The translations under genes were made by a program, and so were the position numbers. A stretch of 64,000 nt of DNA from Aphelocoma coerulescens (Eukaryota; Chordata; Aves; Passeriformes; Corvidae): the NCBI RefSeq assembly GCF_041296385.1, contig NC_091015.1, positions 92,240,004-92,304,003 of the forward strand, read 5' to 3'. Under the pieces are notes generated by a model. The model did not search any database, was not told the DNA's origin, and saw only the letters and a program-made list of their open reading frames with translations. Below are positions 19,601 to 40,083 of the stretch, piece after piece; within the stretch, counting starts at the first letter, position 1, and every line of letters starts with the position of its first letter.

Positions 19601-20764
19601 AAACAATATTATATGTAGTTTTTCAGGCATTAGCTGTTTTTTATTGGATTTTTTGCATCATTTTTATTTTTTCTTTCTAGTAGGAATTTTCTGCTTACAA
19701 GAAGTTGCTCTTCTCTATTCCTGACAATGTTCAAACACATATGGCCAGGAGTCAGAGCAGACTGTGTTCTTCCACATTGAAAGATACTGATCCATCATAC
19801 AGCCATCATACATCATACAGTTTTTCTAGACCACTCAGTGCTCTTCAAGTCAGTGTCTTCTTGTCACAGCTGATCTGTATAATCAGAGGATAGGGCTTGT
19901 TTTCACTTTTGCTGCATGGCTATTAGCACATGAAGTGTTGTGGGCTTTCTTTCTGAGTGGATGCTGTGAGGTATCCAGGTTAGGCACCTACCCTCCCTGA
20001 CTCCTGGTCATTCCTTGGCCACCTCACTCCTTTATTGTTTGTGAATTCTTCAGGCAGGAGCTCTGGTTCCCTATTGGGACAATATGGTGTCAGTTCCTAT
20101 CAGCACTTAATTCAATTCAGTTATGGTACTACAAGTGAGAAAATGGTGTGTCTGATATCATCCACTTCCACAAATCATCTCCTCAAATCAAAGACTCCAT
20201 TACAAGTTTTAAATTTTTGCAAACACAAAAGAAATTTGCTATCCATTTTGCCCTTAGATTTTAAACACAAAAAGAGTATCAAGAAAAGAAAGTAAAAAAA
20301 AATGTATTTTCATGAGACACATACAATAGGTGTTTGGCACAATAAGTTTAGTCGCCTTGACAAAATAATTATTTTCCCATGGGCCTGACGAAAATTATTT
20401 ATTTTCAAAGTGATTGAAAGTTTAGCAGGGAGACAAAGAACCTCTTCACCCCTTAAGCCCAGTAAAAGGTGATCAGATAGACTACTATATCACTTCCATT
20501 TTCTACAGTGATCATCCAACTCCCATCCCAGTTTTAATCCTGCAGCTTTTCCAAGAAGATATTGTCAGAAGCATGTCGCTGCAGATCAAGCTTAAACATC
20601 TGGACTTTATGAAGTATAATTGATATAATAGTATGATGGATATATTCAGTGTAGTCAAAATATAGACAAATGCCCAGTAGAAGATAGCTTAGAAGAGATG
20701 ATAAGGATGTATAATGGTATTTCTTTAGTCAGGTTGTTCTCTGTCCTCCTGTAGTGTGCAGTTG

Positions 20765-21110
20765 CCACCTATTAATTAATTACTGCCCTTTAACAAATAT
20801 GCCCATTCTGTAACAGAATTGCAGTGACTTGCTTTCCAATTTGTCAAATCCTTTTGTCTCATTAGGTCATGTTTGCAGCTAGTAAATTGGTTTCTTAAAT
20901 TCAGTCTCACATACTTTGGTCTTGAGTTAGCTTTCTTCTCTGCAGGGGACTGCTGTATACTGTACCTTTAAGTACCCAAATCAATTTAATTAAATTTCAT
21001 TACAGGCAGTAGACCTGAAACAAACTAATGAAAGCAGCCATCATGTCAGGTGGTATTTATCTAGCCATTAAATTGAAAATACCCCCTTTAGGCTCTTAAA
21101 AATTAGTTTC
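20765..21110. promoter_or_regulatory. Candidate conserved non-coding element (speculative)
   Basis: This AT-rich segment has low repeat content and contains several homeodomain-type cores: ATTAATTAATTAC near 20772, CAATTTAATTAAATTTC near 20982, and TAATGAAAG. It has no coding frame. The texture resembles the conserved non-coding elements common in introns of long neuronal genes, but this is an impression only. I have no alignment behind it. Confidence 0.25.
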
Positions 21111-24100
21111 AATATTTAACACTAATAGCTTTTGGAATTGTTGATGGGGATAGTTTTAATAAATTTTTTACAAACTATTTACCTTTACAAGGAAAGAACC
21201 TTATTCCTTGCAGCAGAAGGGAGCTAAAGATAGATGACTTAAAAGTATTAGGGTTTTGAAATACTGTGAGGTCTGGGAGCTGCCCTCAATCTGTTGAAAA
21301 ACACTATGAAAGTTGTCATACAGTGATAGGAGTATGCCTTGTTTAGTCAAAACTATTGCCAAGTCACTACAATACTTGTCTCAGAGTCTATTGTTTGCCT
21401 CACTTGTCTAACTGAGCTTATTTGGCTTGCCAGCTTGAGAGTTTGTAGCAGAATTTATTTGAAGACCTCATTATAAGCACTACTGTCACCAGAGAGAAAA
21501 ATGAAAATTTGCAGGGAAGAGAAGAAGGGAAAACATCTGCTGCAGACAAGACTGCTAGTGCCAGCACCCCAAACAGAGCTCCTTCCCGCTCAGGCACCTT
21601 GCAGTGCTGTGTCTGAGGAAGCAACATTGACAAAGTACCTGTTGATATCCTGCACAGCAGAACTGGTGCCATGTGCTATTCCTGCAATGTCCATGGCACA
21701 GGGCAGGTGTCAGGGATTTATTTCATCCACTTCCTGTCAGAACCAGGCTGCAAGTATTAATATATACAATACAGATGGAATGGACAACAGGAAGAAAGAC
21801 TTAGGGGAAGATTCTCGTCACTTTTTTCTGAACCATATGCCAGGGTTTTACTTGAGGGAAGCGAGAGTGCAAACAGAGAATGTACTTGGCCATGAATGTA
21901 TCACGATCCACAAAACTGGAAGCATTTCTAACTTGCTCTGTGTAAACATGGTTGATGTCTCTTACTTTTGCAGACAGAGAGTAATAAATAGTGCATCCCT
22001 TTTCCTTTTGTCAGATCTAAAGTCTGTCTTCTTCATATCTTACCCTTCTTCAGTCTGTTTAAAAGAAAATAAATAGTCAGAAAACTACAACAGAATGAGA
22101 TATAGTCACCTTTCTGGTAAGGAATTCTGACCCCAGAGAAGGAGAAAGAAGGAAACCATTTTTCTTCATCAGGATAAAGGCATGGGCTTCTCACATGTTT
22201 GCTCCTTCAGTTTTGTAATAGAGAAATCACTGCACAAGTTATTGTTAACCAGAGATAAAAAATTAATGCTATTATATGTCACTTGTAGTCTTGATGCTTG
22301 CATAGGATTATTGGACTTAAGCTATTCATTATAACTATGAACTCTTATGTCTTCTTTAAAAATACATGTGTTTTATATGAATGTACATATTATGTATAGT
22401 AATTTCCAATTTGATTTAGGAAGTTAGGACTTCAGAGATGTTTTTCTTCTTTCTCATGAATCCTCCCTCTAGCTGGGAGGATGTGGCTTGTGTAGAAACT
22501 GATTTTTGGAGACTGGATATAGATTGGAAAGATTATATATAGAAAATTCTGGTTTAAGCAAGTGGTATTAAAGATCAAGTATTTCTTTTTTCAAGTTATT
22601 CTTACTATTTTTTATTAATTAACTAGATTTCTCTCTTGTGTTTTCTTATATGACTGTGAATAAATACGAGGTGCAGTTCAGTGAAGTGTCCTAAACGTGT
22701 GATAGAGGACAAACCATCAGTATTGGCTCCAGGGAAAGTCCTGACTGTACTGTAAAAGCCGTAGCCCAGATTTCACTCTTCCTCATTTTTGTCTTTGAAA
22801 TTGCAGCTGATACACCCCTGTTTGTACAAATGCCTTACATGAGGAGTACAGGTGTTGGGCACCTGTAGTTAGGTGTCACCTGTGTCTGTCCTAAGTTGTG
22901 TACAGCGTTTCCCTCTACAAGAAGTATGAGTATCTTCTTTCTTCCTGCTGTGTCACAGTCTTGCTGAGTTCTCTTTCCTAAGAGTTTTGTGGAAAGGAGA
23001 TTTTCAAGCCACCTTCTCTTTGGAGAGCCAGGTGCCCATGGTTTCTGTGGATGGAATGAAGTTAGAGAGATATCTTGAGCAAAGGCAGAGCACGGGAAGG
23101 GGTGGGATTCATTGCTGGATGTCTGGAGTTGCTGAGTTAGTGGTGGGAATGTTCTTTACTACCCCAACAGTGAATTATTCTTTTGTAAGCAAAAGGAAAA
23201 TTCCAATTGGTCTTTGGCCATATTTTATTGTGTTTATTTTTAATCAGCATTTCACTGCAAAACTTTTGTTTAGCACATGGTGCTTGATGCAATTTCCACT
23301 GAACTCAACAGAAAGCAGGCATTTTAAAACTGTGTCAGACTGGGAAATCTCAATGCTACTGATTTAGATTTAACACTAAGCACTGATAAAGACAGTTGCA
23401 ATCTATCAATACTGTCATTTAATAAGAACGCTATCAAGAATCAGTTTATGCTCTCATAATAGTTTCAGACTATATGTAATATGGTTTTAAAAATGTGAAA
23501 TACATTATTTTGGATTATTGCATTATGTTAGGGTGCAGGAATAAAAGATGAATTATTTAAACTTTCCTTTTTTTATCTTTGAACTAGCTATTTCTAGTAT
23601 TTGTATTACTTTGTTGGGTTTTTTTAATATGTCACCATTAACACAGTTTTAAATATAAGGAATAGAATTTCTTTCTGTACGCCTTGGAGAAGACTGCAAC
23701 AAGGAAAATGCATTGATTCTTTTTCTCTCGTGTGAACAAAAGGGCAGTTAGTATAACTAAGCTAAATAGATGTGCACTCTGGTAATCTTCCCTATCTACT
23801 TACTCCAAAACCTCCCTATAAAATGGAACACATTTCAAGCCAAAATGCCATTTCCAATTTGAAAATAGAGGTGTGGAAAAAAAGACAGAACTATTAAACA
23901 AATAGCCTAAAACACTGTTAATTATTTGAATCTTTTCGAGATGTGTTATTTTATAGAACTTTCTACATATATTTTTAATCTTGCTGTGTCAGTACAGTCA
24001 GCACATCCTGTCCTGCACCACTAACTATATTTACCACCCAGTGGCAGGAAGAAGACAGGAGCCTACTGGTGTATCCGTAGTGAAAACACCAGACAAAAAT

Positions 24101-24167
24101 ACTCTGCTTCAAGCAGGGAACTGTGTGGCATTTTCAGTGACCGTTGTCGCGATGCTTGGTGTTGCAG

Positions 24168-24294
24168 GATGGATGGTCACAGTATCACTTCGTCGCCTCA
24201 TCGTCAACAATAGAACGGGATCGGCAAAGACCGTACTCTTCATCCCGCACGCCCTCCATCTCTCCCGTGCGCATGTCTCCGAACAACCGCTCAG
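24168..24294 (+). CDS. CTNND2: CTNND2 coding exon 3 of 6 in window (Ser/Arg/Pro-rich tail)
   Basis: This is a 127-bp exon. Acceptor GTTGCAG ends at 24167 and donor GTAAGG starts at 24295. It opens on a codon boundary with [20 protein letters not shown], continues [20 protein letters not shown], and ends one base into an Ala codon. It encodes the disordered C-terminal tail after the armadillo repeats. Several Ser-Pro and Thr-Pro sites, spaced like proline-directed kinase targets, are visible. The codons are CpG-rich (TCG, CGG, CCG, ACG) compared with the flanking introns, as expected of constrained coding sequence. A complete solo LTR lies 374 bp downstream. Confidence 0.97.
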
Positions 24295-27200
24295 GTAAGG
24301 CCAGCCCGAAGCAAAGGTGGAGGTAATCAATCCATCACCATCATTTTCCTTGATATCTGGATTTGTTGTTAACTGTGGTGGAAGGGCACAAAGTGTATTC
24401 CTTACTGTCACCAAATTGTCTCCTCAAAACAGGATTTTAATTTTTTTTATTAGCACCTGGTAAAGTTTTACAAAAGAAAGATTATTCCATAACTTTTTGT
24501 CATGAATTCTCCCAAAGTGTTTTCCTGGTGGGGCTTACCTGACTAGATCTCAGGGCAATGGTGTCCATTAATAGCACCAGGAAATTCTGTTACTCACTTT
24601 GCTAGTCATGAAAGCTACTACGTAGTTTGTGACCATTTTGCACACTTAGCAGAAGTGTAAAGACCCACTGTCGCGGGTTGGGTTTGTAACCGGGCGGAAA
24701 CACCAATTTAGTGTAGTGGTTTGGTCTAAAATACTCATTACTGTTTATCTTCTGTGAGATAAGAATTAGGAGAAATGCAAAGCAGGCACCAAACTTGAAA
24801 GAATATAAAGAAGTTTATTAACAGACCTAAAAGAAGGAGAAAAAAAAAATTATACCACCTTCAGAACTCTCCTCCTCCCCCCACCTTCCCTCAGGTTTTC
24901 AGCTCTTCACAGCAATAAAAGGGTTAATCTCACCTCGGCCTTGCAGCTTTGCAGCTGGAATGTTGAATTTTTCTTATCGAAGTGGAGAGGGGGGGAGAGC
25001 CGAGCCGCTCCGGCTGCCCACGGCGAGGCAGTAGGGGGGGTTCCATGGCTGGAACAGGCCCATGGCTCCAGGATGGCCGTGGCCCGGCCCAGCCTGGCCC
25101 AAGCAGGGCCTGGGCTGGGCCCGCTGGCCCCCACACAGGGCCTGCAGCCACCTGTGCCAGCGCCGGAAACGAGAGAGAGCCTGGGGGGAGTTTGTCTATT
25201 CTTAAATGTGGATCACAGAGATGGTCACAACTTTAAGTGGCTTAAAGAATTGTCCATATTCAAACTGGCCAGCTGATAGGTTCTGTCAGGTCCCAGAGGG
25301 AGCTGTAAGCACCCCTTAGCAAGGACATCGCTTCCAGGACTAAGTTTGCTAACCTATGACACCCACATTACTTTTTTGTCAGGTATTATTCTGGGTATGT
25401 GTGTATACATATGCATATGTAAGTTTCCCAGATTTGACTGCAGGTCTTCCTGTAATATTCATAGTGTGTTTACACCAGCTATTATCAATTCTGTATGATC
25501 TGCACAATGAAATAAGGTGAGTATCTCAACTTACGTCGTAGTGTAAATTAATGTTTCTATTCAGAAATCAAGTAATCTTCCCCTCAATTTATTGTAAGGT
25601 GGAACATACCTTCATTAGATAAAGCCATTCCTAGTGAAAAGCTTTCAAGATAAACAGAGTGCAATGTTAGTCTTTCAGTGGCCTTTCTGCTACTTGTTCA
25701 ATCAACAAATGCTGTCATCTCATAAGTACACCAAGAGATTAGGATTAAAGTTGGTGGAATTTATGATTGCCATTACCATTATGCCGTAGTTTGGTTTTTA
25801 AAAAATTGCTTTGTTATTTATCTAGAAGCTGCATCTTAGTCCTGCAGAACAACGAGTGAGGAGATGTGAAAATGTAGCCAGAAGTATAGTGAGAGCTGCT
25901 GTTCTGTTTTTAAAATCTGCCATTACACAAGTCCATAAAGGGCTCTTGTTCCTTTTTTTCTTCTCCAAAATCTCATTTTGACTGTAAGTGCAAGGTACTT
26001 GAAATGTCTGGCCCTGAGATCTTAGTTCTGTCTCTTGCCAGAACCATCTTCTCACTTCTGTTAGTCTAAATTTTGGATGAAATTTTCCTGCCATCATCAG
26101 TTATCTTAAGACTGGAAAAGGACAAATAATAGTGGCTGTTTCTGAAGGAAGAAGAGCCCATGTCATTACACATGGGTCAGCTCAATGTCAGTCTCAAAAA
26201 TTGCTGGAACAAATAATCACAACCTGAGCACCTCAAAGGCAGTAGGAACATAAGATATTATTTAACTCTAGTGGTATCTATTTCTACATAAGTAAGTTGC
26301 TGTGTGTCTGGTAGTATCCATATCAAATGCAAGCATTGGTTTAATACCATTTGCTCTTATTAAATCCATCTGAATTCAGGCTACAACACAGTCAAAGCAC
26401 TTTGTGGAAAGAAAAGTCAGTATGTACAATATCCTATAATCAGTAAGAATCTTGCACACAACATTTTTATGGACAAGCTAAGGCAAGCTAGGAAACAGTT
26501 CAGGAAACATCCTGTGTGGTAAATAAAAAACTTACTGAAAACCATTCACAAGGCACGGGTATTGTTTATTGCCAAAATGGAAGAAAGGTTTGCTTGGAGC
26601 TTTGCCTGGGTCCAGTGCTCTTCTGTGGTTTTAGTAATGACCCAGATAATATGGATAATAAAAGTTACCTATTACCTTTGTGGGTGACAATAAACATGGG
26701 AGAAACTCATGTTCTTTGAAGGGCATTATTGAAATTCAAAGTGATCCTGAGAGATTGGAAGTAATGTTCAGAGGAAAAAAAAAATATCCAATACTTTAAA
26801 AATAAATTGTAATGAGAATGTCTGGATAGATGAAAGTTCTTTAGAAATTATTTGGGGATTTTTTTCAGTTGCACACATAAATTGGAAGGTGGGAAAATCA
26901 GGATATGAGAATATACTGAACGAACTGTGATTGTTTAACTCAAGTAAAAGAGATATGAGATGGAGACAGTGGGAAGAGGTACACACCAAGTCTTCAAGCA
27001 TGTAACAGCCAGCCGTGAAGAGGAACGGTGTGAACTTTTTCTGCTTTCATAGCAGACAGATGAAAATAATGAGCAGAAAGGAGTCAGGCTAGACATCAGG
27101 GAACATTTCCTAGCAGTGGGGAAGGAAAGCACAGGAGCAGACTGCTTGGAGCAGTTATGTGATCTCTGTCATTAGAGATCTTTAGTTTCAGATTAAAATC

Positions 27201-29106
27201 TGTCAAGAATTATATTGGTGTTCTGGATCCTACCTTGGGGTAAGAGTTGAAGTAAATGAACTCACACCGTCCCATCCATCCCTAGGACTGGGTGATAACA
27301 GACTCCAACTAGTGTGGAGAGCTGTATTCTTTTCTGTGTCCTGTATCAATCAATGACTTCATGTTTGCTTCCAGTAAAAACTCTGAAAGAGGGTGCTTCT
27401 GCATTTTAACACTTGCCAGAATGTCGTTTTCCTCTCACGGGAAGAGAGAGAGAATTCCCACAGAGAACAGAGAGAGATGGTTTTGTCTGTATCAGTCAAT
27501 TTTGTTCAAAACAGCAGTGTTTATAACCATTACCAGAATATGTGAAACAAAATGTGTCTCTCTGCTAGCAGCTTTTTCAAGGTTTGTGTTCTGGCCTGCT
27601 CCCCATTAGACTCAAGCTGCCATTAGCTGATTTGGTAGTTTAACGTCATGTTTCTTTATATCTGCCGGATTATCAGATTTAGATTTACATCACTATTGAC
27701 AAACAGTTTAAAAGCAATCCCTTATTCTAATGGCTTCATAAGAGAGAACATCTGTCCTACATTTGCTCTGTAAATTCAGAGGCAAGGGCCAGCAAAACCA
27801 ATCGAAGCAGAATTCAACATCACTCGTGCTTCCCTACTCCGTAGTAAAGTGCCATTGCTTCACTGTTGCTTAATCAAAATATGTAACGTAATTTAGAGAT
27901 GCTGAAAGATATGCCTCAAGGTCAAGCTTCACAAAGAGTTTGCATTACATTTTAGGGTTTTTTCTTTTCCTTGGTTTTAAACAAAGGCATCGTTAATGCT
28001 TTTGAGCTTCTTTTGACATATCAAATACCTGGGTGGAGGCAGGGGACTGTGTGGTGGGGGTAAGCACCAGCACTTCAGTAATTTTTGTACCACTGTGCCC
28101 TTATGAGGCTCTGGGGGGCTCTGCCACTCACCCTGTGTTCCTTCTCCTGCTCTCCACAACAGGAAAAGTGCACTTTATCTACCAACACCTACATAAACTT
28201 AACACCTACGTTTACCTAAGTAAACTTAAGTCAGTTTACTTGAAAGCCATTATTTTTTCATTTGCTTTTCTCCTTTTCCTAAACATTGCAAGCTCTAAGG
28301 TTTTCATGATCAGTGTCAGTGATCACCTTCACATTCTCCAGTGTGTGAAACTCGACTGTAAAACCCAGTTCTCTCTTTCATCAGCTGTACTTTCCTCCTT
28401 TTAGCCTTTCCATGAGTATAGGTGATGAGGGATTTAGTTTTAATAAAAATTAAAGCTTAAAGTAGCAGTTTTGCTTTAATGGCAGCTGTTCACACATACA
28501 GATACTTAAAGACAGAGAAATTATATGAGTTACCTTTAAGTGTTATGCATTTTTGGGATATGTTTTCTAAGGCAAAAAAAAGGCTTTCTTTTCCTCCCTT
28601 TTCCATCAGAATAATTTAATTGGTTTGTTTATTTTCAAGAGAAAAGGGGAGAAACCATTTTATTAGGGTTTTTCCACACAGCTCTAAGTTAACAGTCAGT
28701 GTTTGTTTTCAATGGAAATAAAGTGACCGTTTTGAGGAAAAAACTGAAGTGCCCATACCAGAAAGTTCTGACAAGCTAAAGAAACTGAAAAGCAAAGGGA
28801 AAAAAAATATTGTTGTACTTTTTTTTTTAATAGTGATCATCTTACATGTTGGATGTAAGTAAAAGAAAATTAAATATTCAGAAATAAAATTATGTTTGCA
28901 GTTGATTGTCCAATAAATACATTTGCCTTTCCCTTGAAATAGCACCATATTTTCTTTTCCTCCATAATGTGGTAGTATTTCTTCATCAGCTTCATGTTAG
29001 AAAACTAACAGATATAAACTTTACTGAAACGCTTACCCAAGAGTTAGACCCTATATTCAGTCATATATGATTAAAAAAAAAAAAAACCAACATTTTTGTT
29101 ATCTAG
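24295..29106 (+). other. CTNND2: CTNND2 intron, 4.8 kb
   Basis: The intron runs from donor GTAAGG to acceptor ATCTAG at 29106. It contains the solo LTR at 24669-25361. Outside that I see unique AT-rich sequence and no gene or RNA. Confidence 0.85.
24669..25361 (-). mobile_element. Solo LTR of an ERVL-like endogenous retrovirus, with 5-bp target duplication
   Basis: This 693-bp unit is flanked by perfect CCCAC duplications (24664-24668 and 25362-25366). Read on the minus strand it begins TGTCATAGGTTAGC and ends in CCCGCGACA, the TG...CA ends of an LTR. A minus-strand AATAAA is at 24819-24814. A CpG- and GC-rich block occupies about 24985-25180. A 5-bp duplication is the ERVL/class III norm, and the TGTCATAGG start resembles LTRs I associate with songbird ERVL families. 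The family name is from memory and uncertain. There is no internal sequence, so this is the product of LTR-LTR recombination. It sits antisense in the CTNND2 intron close to the exon ending at 24294. The open frames across it are not genes. Confidence 0.85.
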
Positions 29107-29238
29107 CAAGTGCCCCAGCCTCACCTCGGGAAATGATCAGCCTAAAAGAAAGAAAAACAGACTATGAATCAACTGGAACTAACGCCACTTATCATGGAAA
29201 TAAAGGAGAACACACTTCTAGGAAAGACACCATGACAG
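29107..29238 (+). CDS. CTNND2: CTNND2 coding exon 4 of 6 in window (symmetric 132-bp exon)
   Basis: Acceptor ATCTAG ends at 29106 and donor GTGAGA starts at 29239. The first two bases complete an Ala codon left open by the previous exon. The exon then encodes [40 protein letters not shown] and TMT, and ends one base into the next Ala codon. Both junctions are phase 1 and the length is divisible by three, so skipping would remove 44 residues without shifting the frame. The segment is part of the flexible tail. It matches known delta-catenin closely, including the [13 protein letters not shown] motif. Confidence 0.97.
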
Positions 29239-37116
<7,878 letters not shown>

Positions 37117-37148
37117 GACTTGGGCAGATACAAAAGCTCCAGGAACTG

Positions 37149-37160
37149 TGCATGTGCATG
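37149..37160 (+). promoter_or_regulatory. Two abutting TGCATG motifs in the 3'UTR (RBFOX-type)
   Basis: TGCATGTGCATG lies 33 bases after the stop codon, followed directly by CAT. (U)GCAUG is the established binding site of RBFOX proteins, which act on many neuronal transcripts. Two copies in a row in a neuronal gene's 3'UTR suggest a binding site. Function is inferred. Confidence 0.45.
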
Positions 37161-37309
37161 CATACCACAAGACATTTTTTTTCCTGCAAATTTAGTTTGT
37201 TAAAGCCTGTTCCATAGGAAGGCAAAGATGACCAGTATGGAAAAAATAATGAGATTTTTTTAGAAGGCTAAAAGATACGAAAGCTAAACCTGGGAGTAAT
37301 TAGAAAGAA

Positions 37310-37334
37310 ATATATATATACATATATATATTTT
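37310..37334. repeat. (TA)n tract in the 3'UTR
   Basis: TA repeats interrupted by one C form a perfect or near-perfect self-complementary AU stem in the transcript. It is simple sequence and probably variable in length. Confidence 0.85.
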
Positions 37335-37767
37335 ACAGTGTGGGGCAACTTTACTGTTGGCCTGTAGAGTCTAAAGTTTGGTGCTGTATATTGAACGTGG
37401 CTGAAGGACGGAGGAAGAACATGACAGTGGATCTGGGTCAAGAGTTAAGCACAAGTTACTGAGCAGCGTACATACTTTATGGGGAACAGCTTCTCACACT
37501 TTGTTTAATATCCTCATTCATTGTGAATCTAGGCTTCAAGTTGCATTTGGGGTTTCCTCTGTACAGCAAGATGTTTCTTGCCTTTTGTTAATGCATTGTT
37601 GTAAAGTATTTGATGTACATTACAGATAAAAAAAAAAAGGTGCATTGTGTATATTACACCAATGCCACAGTGTTTCTTCATCTATGGTTCTAAATATTGC
37701 TTCAATTTCAAATTTTGAAAGATGTATGAATTTCCAGTTTTTTGTTTTCTTTTCCCCGGTGCGTTTT

Positions 37768-37808
37768 AACAAAAAAAAAATCAAAAAAAAAATCAAAAAA
37801 AACAAAAA
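37768..37808. repeat. A-rich (A9-10TC)n tract in the 3'UTR
   Basis: Runs of A separated by TC or C repeat about three times. This internal A-rich stretch could prime oligo-dT and create false 3' ends in cDNA data. Confidence 0.8.
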
Positions 37809-38024
37809 GGAATATTTAGCAGTATTGTTTGTTCTGATATGTGAATTTGTTTGTGGCAATTAAAAAAAAAGGCATTCAGCAGTTTCTGACAATTAACATT
37901 CATCATTCCACACTCCTTGTCAACGAAGTGCTTTTTCACTGCCTAAAATTTTAGATGTAGATATTTGAAATAGATTTTTTTCATTTATACCAGTTTTCTT
38001 TATGATGATACAGTGTTAAAAGAA

Positions 38025-38030
38025 AATAAA
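38025..38030 (+). terminator. Candidate proximal poly(A) signal AATAAA
   Basis: AATAAA lies about 0.9 kb after the CTNND2 stop codon and is followed within 80-150 bases by a GT-rich stretch, the usual arrangement downstream of a cleavage site. Use is not proven. Confidence 0.4.
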
Positions 38031-38107
38031 TTACAATTGATCTGTCATCCATATTTGCTAAGAATGTCTATTTCCAAGAACCTACCATACAAATACACAT
38101 TCTTACT

Positions 38108-38174
38108 CGTGTGTGTCCATGTATGCATAGTATTCCGTGTGCGTGTGTTTGAGTGTGTGTGTTTGTGTGGTGTA
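38108..38174 (+). repeat. UG/GT-rich tract in the 3'UTR
   Basis: This degenerate run of GTGTGT, GTGCGTGTG and GAGTGTGTGTG appears on the transcript strand. Such tracts bind CELF and TDP-43-type proteins, and GU-rich DNA also serves as a downstream poly(A) element for the signal at 38025. Confidence 0.6.
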
Positions 38175-40077
38175 AGACTTCTTTTCATCCAATGTTCTCC
38201 TTGTTAAGCTTCAATTTTTGTTTGATTTTCAGTTCTTTTAAACAGTGGAAACTCCAGTATGTGCTTTCTCTTATTCACTTCTGTAACCATCGATAGCAAT
38301 TCAACATTGCTAGGCCACATGCTCACAAAAGAAGGGGTAGCTGATTTTGTATCACCAACTCCATCACCCTTAGGTGCCATTTCCTTTAAATAGCATCTTT
38401 TGATCTTCTCTTGAGGAAATTTCATTACTCTCCAGCCACCAACCAGTAAGTGCTCAAGGAAGGCAGAGTTTGATCTTGCCATCTCCCTGAAGGAATGGAA
38501 AACTAAGACCTATGAGACTTTAATCTGGACTCTCCAAACTCCTTAGACTACAGAAGGGTCCAATTCTTGAACCATTAGGACAATCATTTATTTTAACCCA
38601 TACCAAAAATAAAACCCAACACCCAGAACACATTCCTCAGATATGAAAATAAAGACCATTTCTGTGCATTTAAAGTGAAATTCTAAAAAATGTAAGGGAC
38701 AGAGAATTTTTTTTTTTTTTTACTTTAAAAAGGGAAGAACAGCTACATAGGCTAGGAGGCCAGAAGAACTGGCGTATTCATCTTAGCTCTTGTAACGCTG
38801 GAAGGAAAATAAACAAGCATTTCTTCATTTCTGTTATTCAGGCAACAGTTCAGCATACAGTTTTCAGAGCATAAGACCCACCTCAAATGGAGTAGTTGTA
38901 AATTGCTTAAATTGCCAATAAGGAATTTGTTTTAGGTTGCAAACATTTCTGTGGTTAGTCACTGTAATAGTTTTAACATCACCTGGCACACTTCAGGCTG
39001 TGCACAGGGGGAGAAGTCTCTCACAAGTCATCACCTGCTCTATAGGACGCAGCCCAAGTAGTTCATGCAGGCAGGTATTGTGACGTAGAGTTGGTTTATT
39101 GGTAATCTAGGACTATAGTTTAATCTTTTTGGCAGCTTTTCCCAGTGTACGATATGTAACCTTTGCTCTTTGTAGTAAACGGGGAAAAAAATAGCATGCA
39201 AAAAAATTTTTAAAAAATTTCAGAAAGGGTGGGTGGGAGGGGCACAGTGGGCCAGATGTATAGTGAGGTAGATAAAAATACTATTCATAGTTTTGGACAC
39301 AGGTTGTTTATATTTTATTTATTACATTGATTTTAATAAGTGACATTTACAGTGCTCTTTTGAACAAAGCACATTTTCAGTATAAAAGCTTTTTTTTAAT
39401 GAAGAATGTCACTCGCAACTGGAAGTTCTTCTTGACTGCCTGACAAACACCAGGCTGGTGCAGCTCTGCAGGCACAGGTTTGCCAACAGGCCGAGGAGAT
39501 GCATCGTTCTGTTCGAAGTTCTTAGGACAGGAGATTATTGTAAGTTGGATATATTTCCATTCTTCAAACTACTGAAATGCCCACATTGCCCTCTTTCAGC
39601 TCCTCTTAGGAATTACTTGGAGTCAAGTGTTGACCATTGCTCAAGTGAGAGATTCTGGATTGATGACGTGGCATAAAATACCTTTTGTCTATACTTTGTG
39701 TTGGTTTGTTTCCATTCTTCTGTAGTGGCAAGTGCTCCGACTGATAACGTTCACTCTTGCTGTACTGGGTTTTGAGAAGGTGTTGAATTACCTGGCTTCT
39801 TTTCCAGGTTTGGAAATACAACACTGCCGCCATACTAAGCAAGATATATATGATGCATTCTTTTTAATATTGAGGAAAGTATCATTACCTATTGCTGTTC
39901 CCTTCATTCTTGTACTAGATCACACACAGAAATAGAGAAGAAACAAAACTGTTCCAAAAAAAAAATGTATAAAATGCAATTGATGTACTGTAAAATGTCG
40001 GATTTTTTTTTTTTTTTAACAAGCTTCGTATTAGAATCTTGTTCAGCTGTGTAGAGCTATATAAATCTCGCTGTTTT

Positions 40078-40083
40078 ATTAAA
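40078..40083 (+). terminator. Candidate distal poly(A) signal ATTAAA
   Basis: ATTAAA is preceded by U-rich sequence and followed by TGTTTATGGTCTGG, which is GU-rich. It is the last plausible signal before the sequence becomes ordinary intergenic DNA. Confidence 0.35.

Noticed and set aside
24941..25276. Overlapping open frames on both strands (up to 111 codons) in GC-rich DNA
   Set aside because: They lie wholly within the solo LTR. High GC content lowers stop frequency in all frames, and none resembles a known protein.
37620..37863. Lys/Phe-rich frames on both strands
   Set aside because: They are produced by the A-rich tract in the CTNND2 3'UTR.
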